The notes: a model not told the origin generated them from the sequence alone. Positions 45,979-55,198 are shown, counted from the first letter of the stretch. The stretch: DNA of 64,000 bases from Mariniflexile maritimum (GCF_009746565.1 NZ_WRPN01000002.1:248001-312000), one strand, 5' to 3'. Numbers and translations are program-made.

Positions 45979-45995
45979 TTCCGCTTCCGCAGGAA
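45979..45995. repeat. Degenerate copy of the ATTCC-type palindrome, copy 3
   Basis: TTCCGC, loop TTCC, GCAGGAA with one bulged base, directly behind the stop codon of the response regulator. It closely resembles copy 1 (same TTCC loop and GCAGGAA arm). Confidence 0.5.
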
Positions 45996-45996
45996 T

Positions 45997-46731
45997 TTAT
46001 TCAAAATACGATAAAAACTCCGATTTTCTTGAAGCTGAAACCATAATTTCCTTGCCGTTGCTCAACACCACGCTTCCGCCTTTACCTTTCACGTATTTTA
46101 CAACTTCGTTCACGTTTACTAAATACGATTTGTGGACTCTTGCAAAATTACCGTCAATTAAAATAGCTTCAAAATATTTTAGCGTTTTACTTACTATTTT
46201 TTTCTTGTTGGTGTTTAAATAAATTTCGGTATAATTATCATCTGCCTTACAATATAAAATATCGGTGGTATTGATAACCTCGAAGCCATCTAGCTGCGGA
46301 ATGGTTATTTTGCCATGTACGTTATTGGTTTTTGGTACCAATACACGGTTTTGTAAGGCGGTTTCCTTGGTTTTTATTTCGGTAATATAATCTACTGCTT
46401 TAATTAGCGCATCTATGGAAATGGGTTTCATCAAATAATACGATGCATGGGCATTAAGGGCATCCATGGCGTATTGGTTGTAGGCGGTTACAAATATGGT
46501 TTCAAAATTTATATCGCCAACTTTATCAAGTAAATCGAAGGCGTTTCCATAGGGCATTTCAACATCCAAAAAAACCAAATCCAACGCATTGTTGCGTATT
46601 AGCACCAAGGCTTCTTCAACGTTTGCCGCTTCACCCAAAATGGTTACGCTGGGGCAGTATTTTTTGAGGTAATTTTTAAGTATTTCCCTACTTGTTTCTT
46701 CGTCTTCAACAATAATGGCGGTTAGTTTCAT
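45997..46731 (-). CDS. LytTR-type response regulator
   Basis: A 244-residue regulator: a receiver domain with phosphoacceptor Asp56 (LVFLDVEMP) and Lys102 (YLMKPIS), then a LytTR DNA-binding domain (about 140-240). It is partnered with the LytS-type kinase encoded upstream on the same strand. Targets are unknown. Confidence 0.94.
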   Translation of the reverse strand: MKLTAIIVEDEETSREILKNYLKKYCPSVTILGEAANVEEALVLIRNNALDLVFLDVEMPYGNAFDLLDKVGDINFETIFVTAYNQYAMDALNAHASYYLMKPISIDALIKAVDYITEIKTKETALQNRVLVPKTNNVHGKITIPQLDGFEVINTTDILYCKADDNYTEIYLNTNKKKIVSKTLKYFEAILIDGNFARVHKSYLVNVNEVVKYVKGKGGSVVLSNGKEIMVSASRKSEFLSYFE

Positions 46732-46864
46732 TTTGGTATTGCTTGGTTTTTGTTGTTATTTTTTAAACATTATTTTTAATTGTCACTTCATCTGAATTTT
46801 GCATAAACGCGTCAATTATTATTGCTTCCACAGAAACTCTAACAGGTTCAAAAAGCGTAAATCA

Positions 46865-49033
46865 CTAATCCTTCTTTAGCGTTACCACTACTTTTGTGCC
46901 CACATCATCTGCTTCTTTTTGAAAATCGGCAACATTTATGGTAACTTTATCTTTGTACATGGCATTTAAGATTGCGACCCGTTTGTTGATGTTGCCCATG
47001 CCTTTTGAATTTTGTTTTTGTTGATTTACGGTTTTTAAGGCTTTCGATTTTTCGCGTCCAATTCCATTATCGATGATGGTTATTTTGATTTCTTCGGAAG
47101 TGGTTTGTGTTATTGAAACCTCTAAAAATCCTTTCGTTTTTTTGTAACGCAACCCGTGCCAAACGGCATTTTCAATATACGGTTGCAACAACATGGGTGG
47201 AATTATAAAGTCGTTTATTTGGATGGTTTCATCAATGTGTATGGTATAGTCGAACTTATCCTGAAACCTAAAATGCTCTAATTTGGTGTATAGTTTTAGC
47301 AGTTCAATCTCTTTTTCAAGAGGGATAAAATCCTGTTCGCTATTTTCTAGAACGGCGCGCATCAATAATGAAAAATCGGTTAAATATTTGTTGGCAGTTC
47401 GTTCATCATTGGAAGCTATAAAGCTGTTTACTGAGTTTAGCGCATTAAATATAAAGTGCGGGTTCATTTGGCTTCGTAAACTTTTTAGCGCCAATAAATT
47501 ATTAGCCAAACGCTGCTGTTTGATGTATTTAAACATTAAAAACGCTAAAACCAACAACAGCAAAACGCCGCCAATTAAGGAATAAATGATGAGTTTTTGC
47601 AGTTTTGCCTGTTCGATTGTGAGCTGATAGGTGCTTTGCGATAGCGCTCGATCGCTTTCTAAACTTAAAATACGGTTTTGTTTTGCAACAATATCTTTGC
47701 TAAACCGCGCCGCTTGTGCTATTTGTTGTTCTTTAATTACATACAGTTTGTCAACCAGCTCCACATAGCTTTGGTAGGCTAGAAGGGCTTTGTCAAAGTT
47801 GCCCGATTCGCGATATATTTCCGAGAGTTTTCGGGTGGCATCTTTTTGAACGATGAGGTCTTTCATGGCACCAGCTTCTTCAATACTCTTTTTTAGGTAG
47901 GGAATGGCGTTTTCATAATCCTTTTTTAAAGCGAAGGCATTGCCAATTTTGTAATTTTGTTTTTGGGCCGTTAAATCGCTGCTTAGGTCGATGGGTGCAT
48001 TGTTTTTAATGGTCTTTAGGTCTTTTAATGCGTCTTTCCGAAGTTCAATTTCATTGGAATAATTGTTGATATTATTCTGGAAATCGGCAACCTTTATTTT
48101 TTCTTCCGCAGCGCGTTTTTTTGTTTGGCTGTTTGCAAGTTTTAAGGATTTGTTGAAATAACCTTCGGCTTTTTGTGTTTCCCCCTTTGCGTTATAAACC
48201 TGGGCAATTTTAGAATTCAAATCGGTTATTTTGGCTGAAATTTGATGTTTTTGTGCCACGTTTAACCCTTGTTGGTAGGCGTTAATGGACGCGTTATAAG
48301 CCTTTGTTGACAAATGCACATCGCCAAGGCCTTCATAAAGTGTTATTGATTGCCAATTTGAGAGCTCCTTTTTAGGGATACGGTTATAGGTTTGAACACT
48401 TTCCTGATAGTTTTTGTTCTCTTTATAAGCCGCGGCCAGTTTTAATTTTACGGTATTGGTTTCGTTGTTCTGTAAGCTTATCCGGTAGTTTGAAACCGCC
48501 AAATCAAACTGTTTCCAGAACATGTAAATATCTCCCAACACTTCATAAGCTTCGCTATTTTCTTTAGTTGAATTGCTTGCGCCCAATGCTTTTTCAATAA
48601 ACTGGATACTTTTTTTGGCATCTTTTTTTAGGCTTGTTTCTGCCGAATCTAGCAACGATTTGAATAAAACAGGATTGGTTCTTGAATAGATTCTTTGTTT
48701 GGAATACGGTGTTTCCTCGCTGCTTGGTTGCACCTCCACCATAATTCGCTCGTTACTTTGTATGGTGTAATAAACTGTTTCAAAATCTTTGTGCTTTATG
48801 GTAAGTTCGTCGCCTTTTCGTGCTTCAATCCTAAAGTTTCCGCCATAATCGGTGGTGGTGTAAGAGCCTCCGTTAACCTCGATGTTTACATTGGGAATGG
48901 GGTTTTTGGTATCGCTTTCAACCACTGAACCGCGTACCGTAAATTGTGGCCCGCTATTGGGTTCTTGTGCCCACAAAACCGTTGCCCACAACGCGACACA
49001 TAAAAACATGCCATATTTTATACCTAATTTCAT
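46865..49033 (-). CDS. LytS-type sensor histidine kinase with CarboxypepD_reg and TPR domains
   Basis: A 722-residue kinase. A signal peptide (about 1-22), a carboxypeptidase-regulatory-like beta domain (about 30-105: FTVRGSVVESDTKNPIPNVNIEV), a long TPR array (about 130-450), one membrane helix (about 480-502), and a His_kinase domain with QMNPHFIFNALNSV (His near 523) followed by an ATPase domain (IDNGIGREKS). Pairs with the LytTR regulator 133 bases downstream. Confidence 0.93.
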   Translation of the reverse strand: MKLGIKYGMFLCVALWATVLWAQEPNSGPQFTVRGSVVESDTKNPIPNVNIEVNGGSYTTTDYGGNFRIEARKGDELTIKHKDFETVYYTIQSNERIMVEVQPSSEETPYSKQRIYSRTNPVLFKSLLDSAETSLKKDAKKSIQFIEKALGASNSTKENSEAYEVLGDIYMFWKQFDLAVSNYRISLQNNETNTVKLKLAAAYKENKNYQESVQTYNRIPKKELSNWQSITLYEGLGDVHLSTKAYNASINAYQQGLNVAQKHQISAKITDLNSKIAQVYNAKGETQKAEGYFNKSLKLANSQTKKRAAEEKIKVADFQNNINNYSNEIELRKDALKDLKTIKNNAPIDLSSDLTAQKQNYKIGNAFALKKDYENAIPYLKKSIEEAGAMKDLIVQKDATRKLSEIYRESGNFDKALLAYQSYVELVDKLYVIKEQQIAQAARFSKDIVAKQNRILSLESDRALSQSTYQLTIEQAKLQKLIIYSLIGGVLLLLVLAFLMFKYIKQQRLANNLLALKSLRSQMNPHFIFNALNSVNSFIASNDERTANKYLTDFSLLMRAVLENSEQDFIPLEKEIELLKLYTKLEHFRFQDKFDYTIHIDETIQINDFIIPPMLLQPYIENAVWHGLRYKKTKGFLEVSITQTTSEEIKITIIDNGIGREKSKALKTVNQQKQNSKGMGNINKRVAILNAMYKDKVTINVADFQKEADDVGTKVVVTLKKD

Positions 49034-49234
49034 CTATACTTTTAAGATAGATAAACTTACGCACTTTAGTTGATAAAATAAAATAGGGATTTTATAAAAA
49101 AACGTCAATTTTTGGTAAAAATACCATGTTCACGAATTTATATGCTGAAGTGGCTCATTTGGTTTACGCCGTTGCTCATTGTGGGTTTTAAATTAAAGAA
49201 GTTGGTTTATGCACTAGTTAAAAATTACATGATG

Positions 49235-49585
49235 CTACATAGGTTGGCCGAAAGTAAGCAAGTTATGGTCTGGGTCCAGTAATGCGAATTCCTTTTGGCC
49301 CCAAGGTTTGGTTTGTAACGTTCCGTTTGGATGAACCTCTATTTTATGGTCGGAAATTGATTGGTATAAGTTATCAATATCGTTGGTCCGTATATATACC
49401 TGTGCGTAATTTTCTTTTGGGTTGAGTTCTTTAAATTCAAAAAAATGAATCTCTACGGTGTCTTTTTTAACCATCAAATAGCCTTCATAATTGCCTATTT
49501 CTTCAAACCCCAACTGGGTTATGTAAAAGTGTTTGGTAGCCAGTTTATTTCGCATTGGCAACTTTGGGCATATTGTTGTGAGCAT
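49235..49585 (-). CDS. VOC family (bleomycin resistance-like) protein
   Basis: A 116-residue glyoxalase/bleomycin-resistance-fold protein: ICPKLPMRNKLATKHFYI, YLMVKKDTVEIHFFEF and FALLDPDHNLLTFGQ. The family includes antibiotic-binding proteins and enzymes; no specific ligand can be inferred. It follows an AraC-GyrI regulator by 17 bases on the same strand, so they are likely cotranscribed. Confidence 0.88.
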   Translation of the reverse strand: MLTTICPKLPMRNKLATKHFYITQLGFEEIGNYEGYLMVKKDTVEIHFFEFKELNPKENYAQVYIRTNDIDNLYQSISDHKIEVHPNGTLQTKPWGQKEFALLDPDHNLLTFGQPM

Positions 49586-49602
49586 ATACTTAACGTAAAA
49601 TG

Positions 49603-50505
49603 TTATTCTATCGGAATATAAAAGTCAACAATCGCTTTGTTTTCAGGATGTTCCTTGAAATTGTTATGATATATTTCAAAAGGATTGCCATCTGCTTTTT
49701 TATAGCCATTTTCATTCATCCACACAAAAAGACCTGTCCACGATTTTTCAAAATCCTTTAGTTCCACTTCAAAATGGCCAACAATGTATTTGCCCTTTTC
49801 AATGGAAGTTAGCCCAATTTCACCACTTACCTCAATGGGTTTTTCTAGTAAAATGCACACACTCATCCGTACTTTGCCTGGTTCGGTTATTTTAAAGCTG
49901 TCGTGAAAAATCCTTGCCATTTTAGTATGGGGATTATCAAGTATGCCTTTTGGTTTCGCCCATTTAACAAGTTTTTCAAAAGCAATATCTAAGTCATTTA
50001 CGCCCATGTGGGTAATGTAGGCAAGGTTTAATTGTGGGATGTCCTTAACTTCAATGGTTGCATTCATGTTAATCCAATTTTTATGATTGTTGATGTTGCA
50101 AATGTAGTTGTTAAATGTGGGCTGCATTTTACCATTCTTGCTTTCAACTTTACCAATCTTGCTATAATGGCCCGGACTTAATTTTTTAAATTCAGAAGGA
50201 CTTACACCATATATTTTTTTGAAGGTTCGCGTGAATGAGGCATTGCTATTAAAACCGTAATTTAGGGCAAGCTCGGTAATGGAAACCTCTTTTTTATGGA
50301 TGAGCAATGAAGCGGTTTTTTCAATCCGTTTACGGGTTATGTATGTATTGAGGGTTTCATTGGTGTAGGCTTTAAAAAGCCGGTGTAAGTGAAATGGCGA
50401 ATAATATGCAATGGCCGCCAGTTTTTCAAGTGATAATTCAGTATTCAAATTATCGTCAATATACAACAAGATTTTGTTTATCTGTTTTATATAACTGGCA
50501 TTCAT
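49603..50505 (-). CDS. AraC family regulator with GyrI-like effector domain
   Basis: A 300-residue regulator: an N-terminal AraC double helix-turn-helix (about 8-105; LAAIAYYSPFHLHRLFKAYTNE, LALNYGFNSNASFTRTFKKIYGVSPSEFK) and a C-terminal GyrI/SOUL-like ligand domain (about 145-300). Such proteins sense small hydrophobic or cationic compounds; the adjacent VOC gene is a likely target. Confidence 0.92.
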   Translation of the reverse strand: MNASYIKQINKILLYIDDNLNTELSLEKLAAIAYYSPFHLHRLFKAYTNETLNTYITRKRIEKTASLLIHKKEVSITELALNYGFNSNASFTRTFKKIYGVSPSEFKKLSPGHYSKIGKVESKNGKMQPTFNNYICNINNHKNWINMNATIEVKDIPQLNLAYITHMGVNDLDIAFEKLVKWAKPKGILDNPHTKMARIFHDSFKITEPGKVRMSVCILLEKPIEVSGEIGLTSIEKGKYIVGHFEVELKDFEKSWTGLFVWMNENGYKKADGNPFEIYHNNFKEHPENKAIVDFYIPIE

Positions 50506-50588
50506 TTCATTAGATGCATTATGGTTTGATGCATGGGCAATAGCGATGATTTTAAAACCACCACGGTTTAAATACTAATTAGTTATGT

Positions 50589-51590
50589 TCAATTTACCGC
50601 AGGGCAATTGCAATCGTAACGTTCGCGCTTGCAATTAAAATTATACCCTAAAGTAAGTTGATGAAAACCGCCATTTGTAAACACCACGGAATTTGATTGG
50701 TAAGTATAGTTGTAGGCAAACATAAACTCTTTGTAGTTAACCCCTAAAATGGGCGTAATTTGCTGTAATCGCTGACTGTTAATGCTGCCCGTTTGGGTAT
50801 ATTCTGCGCCATCAAAGCTGTTTCGGTAGGAGAGTCCGCCCCAAATTTTACCAAATTCAACGTTTTTATAAACTTTAGCGTTCAAATCAATGGAAGCCTC
50901 TTTGGTGCCATCTCTATACTGAAACATGACCGAGGGTTCATAGCTCCATTCACTGCCGTATTTGCCAAAAACATAGCCCGTTGAGATTAAATAGCGCCGT
51001 AAATTGCTTGTAATATTAATGTCTTTGTTAACGCCCGAATTTTTAAGCATGTTTTTTACGGTGGCATGTGCATAAAAGTTTAGGAAATGGTACGAAAACC
51101 CAAAATCGAGATTAAAATGGGTTTCATTCTGTACAATGCCATCAATAATTGGGTCGGGGCCATCAAACAGAAACGATGTTTCATCTAATTTATACTGTAT
51201 AAAACCAGCACTTAACCCAAAGGAAAGCATATTCAAATCGGTTTCGCTTCTTGAAAACATCAGATGGTGCGCATAGGTAGCATAAGCGCCTGTTTGCGAG
51301 TGGTATCCGTTTTTGTCGGTAAACAAAATACCGCCTACCCCCGAAGCCGTTTCACCTATACGACCGTTAATGCTCAAGGTTAAAAGTTTCGGGGCATCTT
51401 CATGTCCAAACCATTGTTGGCGCGCCGTAAGTCTAACTTTCGAGCAATTGGCAGCTCCTGCCATAGAAGGGTGTATTAAATAATAATTATCGGTAAGATA
51501 ATCGGTGTAAATGGGTAGGCCTTCCTGCGACCTTGCATGTTGGGCAAAAAAACCACCCAATACTACCATTAAAATATATTTTAGTTTCAT
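50589..51590 (-). CDS. PorP/SprF family type IX secretion membrane protein
   Basis: A 333-residue outer-membrane protein with a signal peptide (about 1-21) and the family opening LPIYTDYLTDNYYLIHPSMAGAANCSKVRLTARQQW; the rest is predicted beta barrel. PorP/SprF proteins dock specific type IX cargo such as SprB-like adhesins. No large partner adhesin gene is adjacent, so its cargo is probably encoded elsewhere. Confidence 0.93.
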   Translation of the reverse strand: MKLKYILMVVLGGFFAQHARSQEGLPIYTDYLTDNYYLIHPSMAGAANCSKVRLTARQQWFGHEDAPKLLTLSINGRIGETASGVGGILFTDKNGYHSQTGAYATYAHHLMFSRSETDLNMLSFGLSAGFIQYKLDETSFLFDGPDPIIDGIVQNETHFNLDFGFSYHFLNFYAHATVKNMLKNSGVNKDINITSNLRRYLISTGYVFGKYGSEWSYEPSVMFQYRDGTKEASIDLNAKVYKNVEFGKIWGGLSYRNSFDGAEYTQTGSINSQRLQQITPILGVNYKEFMFAYNYTYQSNSVVFTNGGFHQLTLGYNFNCKRERYDCNCPAVN

Positions 51591-51703
51591 AAACTCGTTA
51601 TAGGCAGATTTCTACTTAAAAAACGTTTTATTTCTTAAAAAAGGGCGCTCGAAAATAGAACGTTTAAAGCTGTCTTTTCTTCTTTAAAAAAGGCAACAAA
51701 ACT

Positions 51704-51711
51704 CAAATATA
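51704..51711 (-). promoter_or_regulatory. Possible -7 box for the PorP/SprF gene
   Basis: On the minus strand this reads TATATTTG, matching TAnnTTTG, with a leader of about 110 bases. No good -33 box is visible. Confidence 0.35.
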
Positions 51712-51735
51712 TGGATAACTAAAGTTTTCTTTTAG

Positions 51736-51743
51736 TATTTTTG
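51736..51743 (+). promoter_or_regulatory. Candidate -7 box for the Nfu gene
   Basis: TATTTTTG matches TAnnTTTG and is followed 16 bases later by the ATG; the -33 position lacks TTG. Confidence 0.42.
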
Positions 51744-51759
51744 TGAAAAATTAGCTGAA

Positions 51760-52662
51760 ATGAATACTTTCAAGGTTTCCGTGCAAGAAACAACCAATAA
51801 TGCCATTGTTAAATTCGAGGTAAATGCGTTTATAACCAAGCACCAAAGTTTTGAGTTCAACAATATAGACGAAGCAAAACCATCGCCTTTGGCACAACAA
51901 TTATTCTATTTGCCTTTTGTGAAAAAGGTGTATATATCAGGAAATTTTATTGCGGTTGAACGCTATAATATTTTGGAATGGAGCGATGTACAAGATGAGG
52001 TGGCGCAACAAATTGAAGATTATTTAAACGATGGTGGCATCGTGATAGAAGATACGGTGCAAGCTAAAAAAGTACCCGTTACGGTGTATGCTGAAAGTAC
52101 GCCCAACCCTGCCGTTATGAAGTTTGTTGCCAACAAAAAAATAGTGACCACGCTTTTTGAGTTCACTTCCATTGATGAGGCAAAATTATCGCCTTTGGCA
52201 ACCGAACTTTTTCATTTTCCGTTTGTAAAAAGCGTTTTTATCGATGAGAATTACGTGTCCATTACCAAGTACGATATTGCTGAATGGCAAGACATTACCA
52301 ATCAACTTCGTGAATTCATTAGAAATTTCATAGAAAACGGCAAAGATGTTGTGTTGCCTGAAGCCGCCGAAAGTTTGAAAAAAACAAGCCCGCAAAAAGA
52401 CACCTATTTTGAAACTTTGGATGATGTTTCAAAAGAAATCATCAACATTCTTGAAGAATATGTAAAACCTGCCGTGGCTAGCGATGGAGGCAACATTCAA
52501 TTTATCTCGTATGATGCGGAAACCAAAAACGTAAGCGTCATGCTTCAAGGGGCTTGTAGTGGGTGCCCATCATCTACTTACACCCTAAAAAGCGGTATTG
52601 AAAACATGCTTAAGCAAATGCTTCCTGGAAAAGTGGCCATGGTTGAGGCCATAAATGGGTAA
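51760..52662 (+). CDS. NifU/Nfu family iron-sulfur protein with duplicated Nfu_N domain
   Basis: A 300-residue protein: two successive Nfu N-terminal domains (about 1-90 and 105-190, both with FxxxDEAK.SPLAxxLFxxPFVKxVxI), then the C-terminal NifU scaffold domain with the cluster-binding pair Cys266 and Cys269 (GACSGCPSST). It would carry and deliver 4Fe-4S clusters. Duplication of the N-terminal domain is visible from the repeated motifs. Confidence 0.93.
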   Translation: MNTFKVSVQETTNNAIVKFEVNAFITKHQSFEFNNIDEAKPSPLAQQLFYLPFVKKVYISGNFIAVERYNILEWSDVQDEVAQQIEDYLNDGGIVIEDTVQAKKVPVTVYAESTPNPAVMKFVANKKIVTTLFEFTSIDEAKLSPLATELFHFPFVKSVFIDENYVSITKYDIAEWQDITNQLREFIRNFIENGKDVVLPEAAESLKKTSPQKDTYFETLDDVSKEIINILEEYVKPAVASDGGNIQFISYDAETKNVSVMLQGACSGCPSSTYTLKSGIENMLKQMLPGKVAMVEAING

Positions 52663-52711
52663 TCTCAATTATTTTTCTTAACTTTAAGGATTCACTTAAA
52701 AAATTAAAATT

Positions 52712-52912
52712 ATGTCAGTATTAAAAGTCATTGAAATTTTAGCGAACTCCGATAAAAGTTGGGAAGACGCCACAAGAAATGCCGTAAAACATGCAGCTAA
52801 AAGCGTGAAAAATATTCGTTCGGTTTACATAAAGGAACAAAGTGCAAGCGTAACCGATGGTAATGTAACCGAATTTAGAGTGAATGTAAAAATCACTTTT
52901 GAAGTTAATTAA
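52712..52912 (+). CDS. Dodecin family flavin-binding protein
   Basis: A 66-residue protein that forms dodecameric flavin stores in related bacteria. The sequence pattern (KVIEILANSDKSWEDATRNAV, the stacking Trp, VNVKITFEV) and length fit. It lies 49 bases after the Nfu gene and is followed by a terminator. Confidence 0.9.
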   Translation: MSVLKVIEILANSDKSWEDATRNAVKHAAKSVKNIRSVYIKEQSASVTDGNVTEFRVNVKITFEVN

Positions 52913-52936
52913 GCACCTTAAAACCTAATAAAAACG

Positions 52937-52963
52937 AGCGTTCTAAATAGGGGCGCTTTTTTT
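52937..52963 (+). terminator. Rho-independent terminator after dodecin
   Basis: AGCGTTC pairs with GGGCGCT (two G-U pairs) and is followed by TTTTTT. Confidence 0.65.
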
Positions 52964-52991
52964 GTAAATTTAAGTTTGGATAAAAATAAAG

Positions 52992-52999
52992 TAGTTTTG
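52992..52999 (+). promoter_or_regulatory. Candidate -7 box for the DUF1304 gene
   Basis: TAGTTTTG fits TAnnTTTG, 21 bases before the ATG and after the dodecin terminator; the -33 box is not at the usual distance. Confidence 0.4.
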
Positions 53000-53020
53000 T
53001 GAATTTTAAAAGCGAACGGC

Positions 53021-53365
53021 ATGACCCTGTTTTTAGTTGCCCTGGTTGCAGTTGAACATATTTATTTTTTAATATTGGAGATGTTTTTATGGACCACCCC
53101 TTATGGAATAAAAACCTTCGGGCTAAAGTCTAAAGCATTTGCTGAGGATACCAAAGTATTGGCGGCAAACCAAGGACTTTACAATGGGTTTATAGCTGCC
53201 GGTTTGTTGTATGCCATCATTCAAAAAGATATTGAATTGGCCGCTTTTTTTCTTATTTGTGTTATAATTGCAGGCACTTACGGGGCCTATTCAACACAGC
53301 GTATTAAGCTCTTTTTTATTCAGGCAGTTCCTGCTTTGATAGCTTTATTAAGTTGCTTCATTTAA
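53021..53365 (+). CDS. DUF1304 family membrane protein
   Basis: A 114-residue protein with four membrane segments; VALVAVEHIYFLILEMFLWTT and NQGLYNGFIAAGLLY are DUF1304 signatures. The function is unknown. Its own -7 box suggests separate transcription from dodecin. Confidence 0.9.
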   Translation: MTLFLVALVAVEHIYFLILEMFLWTTPYGIKTFGLKSKAFAEDTKVLAANQGLYNGFIAAGLLYAIIQKDIELAAFFLICVIIAGTYGAYSTQRIKLFFIQAVPALIALLSCFI

Positions 53366-53439
53366 AAAAATAACCGGCAATATTTTGAATTTTGAAAGTA
53401 AAATGGTATAATAGATTATAAAAAAAACAGTAAAAACGT

Positions 53440-54255
53440 ATGAATTTGAAAGATATTGATACCCAAAAATGGTTGGAGCTGGCCATCGCTTACGGGTTAA
53501 AAATTTTGGCAGCCATTGTTGTATGGATTATCGGTTCTTGGATTATTAAAAAAATACTCAAGGCCACCAGGAAAATTATGACCAAAAGCAAGTATGAAGA
53601 AAGCCTTCAAAGTTTTTTAATTAATCTTATTAGTTGGGGCTTAAAAATAGTGTTGATTATTACCTTATTGGGCACTTTAGGGGTGCCAACTACCTCCTTT
53701 GCCGCCATTATTGCTGCTGCTGGTTTAGCCATTGGTTTGGCACTGCAGGGATCTTTGGGCAATTTTGCGGGCGGTGTACTGATCATGATTTTTAAACCTT
53801 TTAAAATAGGCGATCTTATTGAGGCCCAAGGTGAAACGGGGGTTGTTAAATCGATAGAAATTTTCACGACTAAATTAACAGGGCTTTCCAATAAAGAAAT
53901 CATAATTCCCAACGGTGCCCTGTCCAATGGCAATATCATCAATTATACCACCGAGGGGGTACGACGGGTAGATTTGGTTTTTGGAGTTGGGTATGAATCG
54001 GATATCAAGAAAACAAAGGATGTGCTAATGGGTGTTTTAACTTCAAACCCTAAAATTTTAAGTGCGCCCGAACCTACCGTAAACGTATTGGCACTAGCCG
54101 ATAGCTCTGTAAACTTTGCGGTAAGACCGTGGTGCAATGCGGCAGATTATTGGGCAGTTTACTTTGAGGTTACCGAAAATGTAAAACTGGCCTTAGATGC
54201 TGCCGGAATTGAAATACCATATCCACATCAAGTTGAAATTCAGAAGAAGGAGTAA
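53440..54255 (+). CDS. Small-conductance mechanosensitive channel MscS
   Basis: A 271-residue channel relieving osmotic pressure. It has three membrane helices (about 17-37, 60-80, 88-108), the pore-lining AAAGLAIGLALQGSLGNFAGGVLI segment, and the beta and C-terminal MscS domains. The length is close to E. coli MscS (286). Confidence 0.94.
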   Translation: MNLKDIDTQKWLELAIAYGLKILAAIVVWIIGSWIIKKILKATRKIMTKSKYEESLQSFLINLISWGLKIVLIITLLGTLGVPTTSFAAIIAAAGLAIGLALQGSLGNFAGGVLIMIFKPFKIGDLIEAQGETGVVKSIEIFTTKLTGLSNKEIIIPNGALSNGNIINYTTEGVRRVDLVFGVGYESDIKKTKDVLMGVLTSNPKILSAPEPTVNVLALADSSVNFAVRPWCNAADYWAVYFEVTENVKLALDAAGIEIPYPHQVEIQKKE

Positions 54256-54308
54256 TATTTAACTTTGCTATTTCCTGAAAAGGTTGTTTTTTTTAAGGTT
54301 TTGTGAAT

Positions 54309-54965
54309 TCAATCAATAACCATTTCAGGAATATTGCCTTCTATAATTAAGCTGCCTTCGGTAGCTTTTTTTATGGTTTCTACCGAAATGCCCGGGGCGC
54401 GCTCCAAAAGTTTAAAACCGTTTTTAGTAACTTCAATAACCGCCAAATTGGTCACTATTTTTTTAACACAGCCCACGCCGGTTAAAGGTAACGAGCAACG
54501 TTTTAATAATTTCGATTCGCCCGCTTTGTTGGTGTGCATCATGGCAACAATAATGTTTTCGGCACTCGACACCAAATCCATGGCACCGCCCATACCCTTT
54601 ACCATCTGTTTCGGTATTTTCCAGTTGGCAATATCACCGTTTTCGGCAACTTCCATGGCACCTAAAATAGTTAAATCAACGTGTTTGCCCCGAATCATTG
54701 AAAAGCTCATGGCAGAATCAAAAAAACTTGCTCCCGGTAGTGTGGTAATAGTTTGCTTACCGGCGTTAATAATATCGGCATCTTCTTCCCCTTCAAAAGG
54801 AAAAGGCCCCATGCCCAATACACCATTTTCACTTTGAAACTCCACTTCAATATCATTGCGAACGTAGTTGGCAACCAATGTTGGTATGCCAATACCCAAG
54901 TTTACATAATACCCGTTTTTAACTTCTTTTGCAATGCGCTTTGCGATACCTATTTTGTCTAACAT
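54309..54965 (-). CDS. scoB: 3-oxoacid CoA-transferase subunit B
   Basis: A 218-residue subunit B: GIGIPTLVANY, the catalytic glutamate Glu46 in the SENG motif (EFQSENGVLGMG) and GGAMDLV. With subunit A it transfers CoA from succinyl-CoA to acetoacetate. Unlike the usual tight scoAB operon, the two genes here are 309 bases apart with a gene fragment between. Confidence 0.93.
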   Translation of the reverse strand: MLDKIGIAKRIAKEVKNGYYVNLGIGIPTLVANYVRNDIEVEFQSENGVLGMGPFPFEGEEDADIINAGKQTITTLPGASFFDSAMSFSMIRGKHVDLTILGAMEVAENGDIANWKIPKQMVKGMGGAMDLVSSAENIIVAMMHTNKAGESKLLKRCSLPLTGVGCVKKIVTNLAVIEVTKNGFKLLERAPGISVETIKKATEGSLIIEGNIPEMVID

Positions 54966-55000
54966 GTTCTAATTTGTTAATGTGTCAATTTGAAAATTAA

Positions 55001-55198
55001 TCAATTATGGTTTTTGCTCGATACGATTATTTTAGAAATTATCAGAATAACGGATTTTAAATCTTTCAATAATTTTTCATCTGAATCTGGATACTGTTCA
55101 AACGATTTATATAGTCGCAAGCAGTATTCTAATTTATCGGTTTCTTTAGCTGAAATTTCAAATCTGTTGGCAGCTCTCATTTTTTTCAGAAAAAGCAA
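55001..55198 (-). pseudogene. Fragment resembling the C-terminal half of a four-helix-bundle (S23-type) protein
   Basis: A 65-codon frame with TTG start (FLKKMRAANRFEISAKETDKLEYCLRLYKS, KDLKSVILIISKIIVSSK) resembles the second half of the 110-120 residue four-helix-bundle family found in 23S rRNA intervening sequences and scattered in Bacteroidota genomes. An in-frame stop lies 3 codons upstream and only 76 bases remain to scoA, so the N-terminal half is missing. It could instead be a short functional variant. Confidence 0.42.
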
